Positions 50,147 through 50,547 of a stretch of DNA of 50,547 nt are shown piece by piece. Below the pieces are notes generated by a model that saw only the letters and a list, made by a program, of their open reading frames with translations, had not been told where the DNA came from and ran no database searches. The stretch's first letter is position 1; every line of letters begins with the position of its first letter. The stretch comes from Chitinophagales bacterium (GTDB taxonomy: Bacteria > Bacteroidota > Bacteroidia > Chitinophagales > BACL12). Both the position numbers and the translations under genes were made by a program. The DNA is taken from contig JACJXO010000006.1 of NCBI GenBank assembly GCA_020636645.1, forward strand, positions 72,501 through 123,047, given 5' to 3'.

Positions 50147-50547
50147 GAAGACCACAGAGTCCCCTGCGGTTGACTCTGTGGGGACGGAAAACCGACAGGT
50201 TATACACCAAAGACCTCTACCCCAAGGTGGACCTGATGCACTATTTTGACCAGGCCGGAGTGAAATTCTACCTCATCATCCAGCCCGGCTACAGCCAGCA
50301 GAACGACCCTATAGAAATGGTGTTCAACGGTGCAGACATCACGTTCAATGCCGACACCACCCTGACCCTGGAAACCGAGATAGGCGGCATCACCCTCAGA
50401 AGACCGGAGGCCTACCAGATAGAGACAGACGGCAGCCGCACCGACCTGACCTGGCACCCGGAATACACCGATGAAGGAAGCGGGGTAGTGGGGTTGAGCC
50501 TGGGCAGTTATACTACTACTAAGGTGTTGGTGCTGGAATTTGGGGTG
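50132..50547 (+). pseudogene. 5'-truncated DUF7948-like fragment, continues past the right edge
   Basis: An open frame without a stop runs from inside the previous gene to the window edge. From about 50204 it reads TKDLYPKVDLMHYFDQAGVKF, then IIQPGYSQQNDPIEMVFNGAD, TLETEIGGITLRRPEAYQI and, at the edge, LGSYTTTKVLVLEFG. This is the second half of the DUF7948 domain that precedes SBBP/PKD repeats in large secreted proteins. The normal signal peptide and first ~100 residues are missing. In their place the frame passes through palindrome copy 3 and overlaps the 3' end of the previous gene. Broken remnant is favoured over an intact gene. Confidence 0.5.
50153..50182 (-). repeat. Dispersed palindrome, copy 3
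   Basis: Perfect 10-bp arms CCACAGAGTC and GACTCTGTGG with loop CCCTGCGGTT, followed by GGAC. It has the same orientation as copy 2 and differs from it only in two loop bases. It lies six bases after a T9SS gene and where the truncated DUF7948 frame begins. Confidence 0.85.

Overview
The window is a chromosomal segment of a member of the Bacteroidota. Three signals support this. Seven predicted secreted proteins end in a type IX secretion (T9SS) type A sorting domain. Thirteen genes have a perfect TAnnTTTG box, the Bacteroidota -7 promoter element, just upstream of the start. The housekeeping repertoire also fits: divergent birA and rsfS-ftsH, LUD, LpxH, a MoaC/MoaB fusion, TIGR02757 and PrsW. 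Order and genus cannot be fixed from the sequence. No rRNA, tRNA, CRISPR, prophage or insertion-sequence transposase was seen.

Layout. 1-8.8 kb: a truncated secreted protein, a DUF1015 protein, a coupled pair (SprB-repeat T9SS protein and secreted SUMF1-fold protein), a trans-sulfuration PLP enzyme, PrsW, TIGR02757 and a DUF456 membrane protein. 8.8-12.8 kb: fumarylacetoacetase, a flavin reductase, a DUF1801/OmdA protein and a GT-C-like membrane protein. 12.8-18.5 kb: PdxH, an N-degron pair (clpS-aat), a DUF4442 thioesterase-like protein, a lipoprotein, an ArsC-like protein without its cysteine, a new 40-codon ORF and citrate synthase with a clear terminator. 18.5-23.1 kb: tryptophanase, a small membrane protein, a PKD/T9SS protein and a secreted esterase.

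23.1-33.8 kb is a molybdenum-cofactor block: moaA, moeA, a TSUP transporter, mobA, moaD, a moeB-rhodanese fusion, moaE, then a moaC-moaB fusion. Formate-tetrahydrofolate ligase (fhs), an unknown secreted pair and fdhD follow. It makes essentially the whole bis-MGD pathway plus the sulfurtransferase that matures formate dehydrogenase, so formate/C1 metabolism is the likely theme; metF lies further right. No formate dehydrogenase structural gene is in the window.

33.8-39.7 kb holds three co-oriented T9SS propeller-like proteins, one with MopE-type metal-binding repeats. 39.8-48.6 kb is envelope and housekeeping: a propeller protein, LpxH, LUD, then ftsH-rsfS with divergent birA, and metF. A T9SS seven-repeat propeller gene sits between LUD and ftsH. 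The right end has another T9SS propeller and a truncated DUF7948-like fragment.

The most unusual signals are: (i) a dispersed palindrome present three times, two copies as a head-to-head REPIN-like pair and the third where the broken DUF7948 frame begins, with a compensatory stem change; (ii) a TSUP transporter inside the Moco operon and a MoeB whose zinc cysteines are half lost; (iii) degenerate tandem repeats in the leaders flanking moaCB; (iv) a small nested-helix element upstream of metF; and (v) predicted near-leaderless transcripts and many overlapping convergent gene ends.
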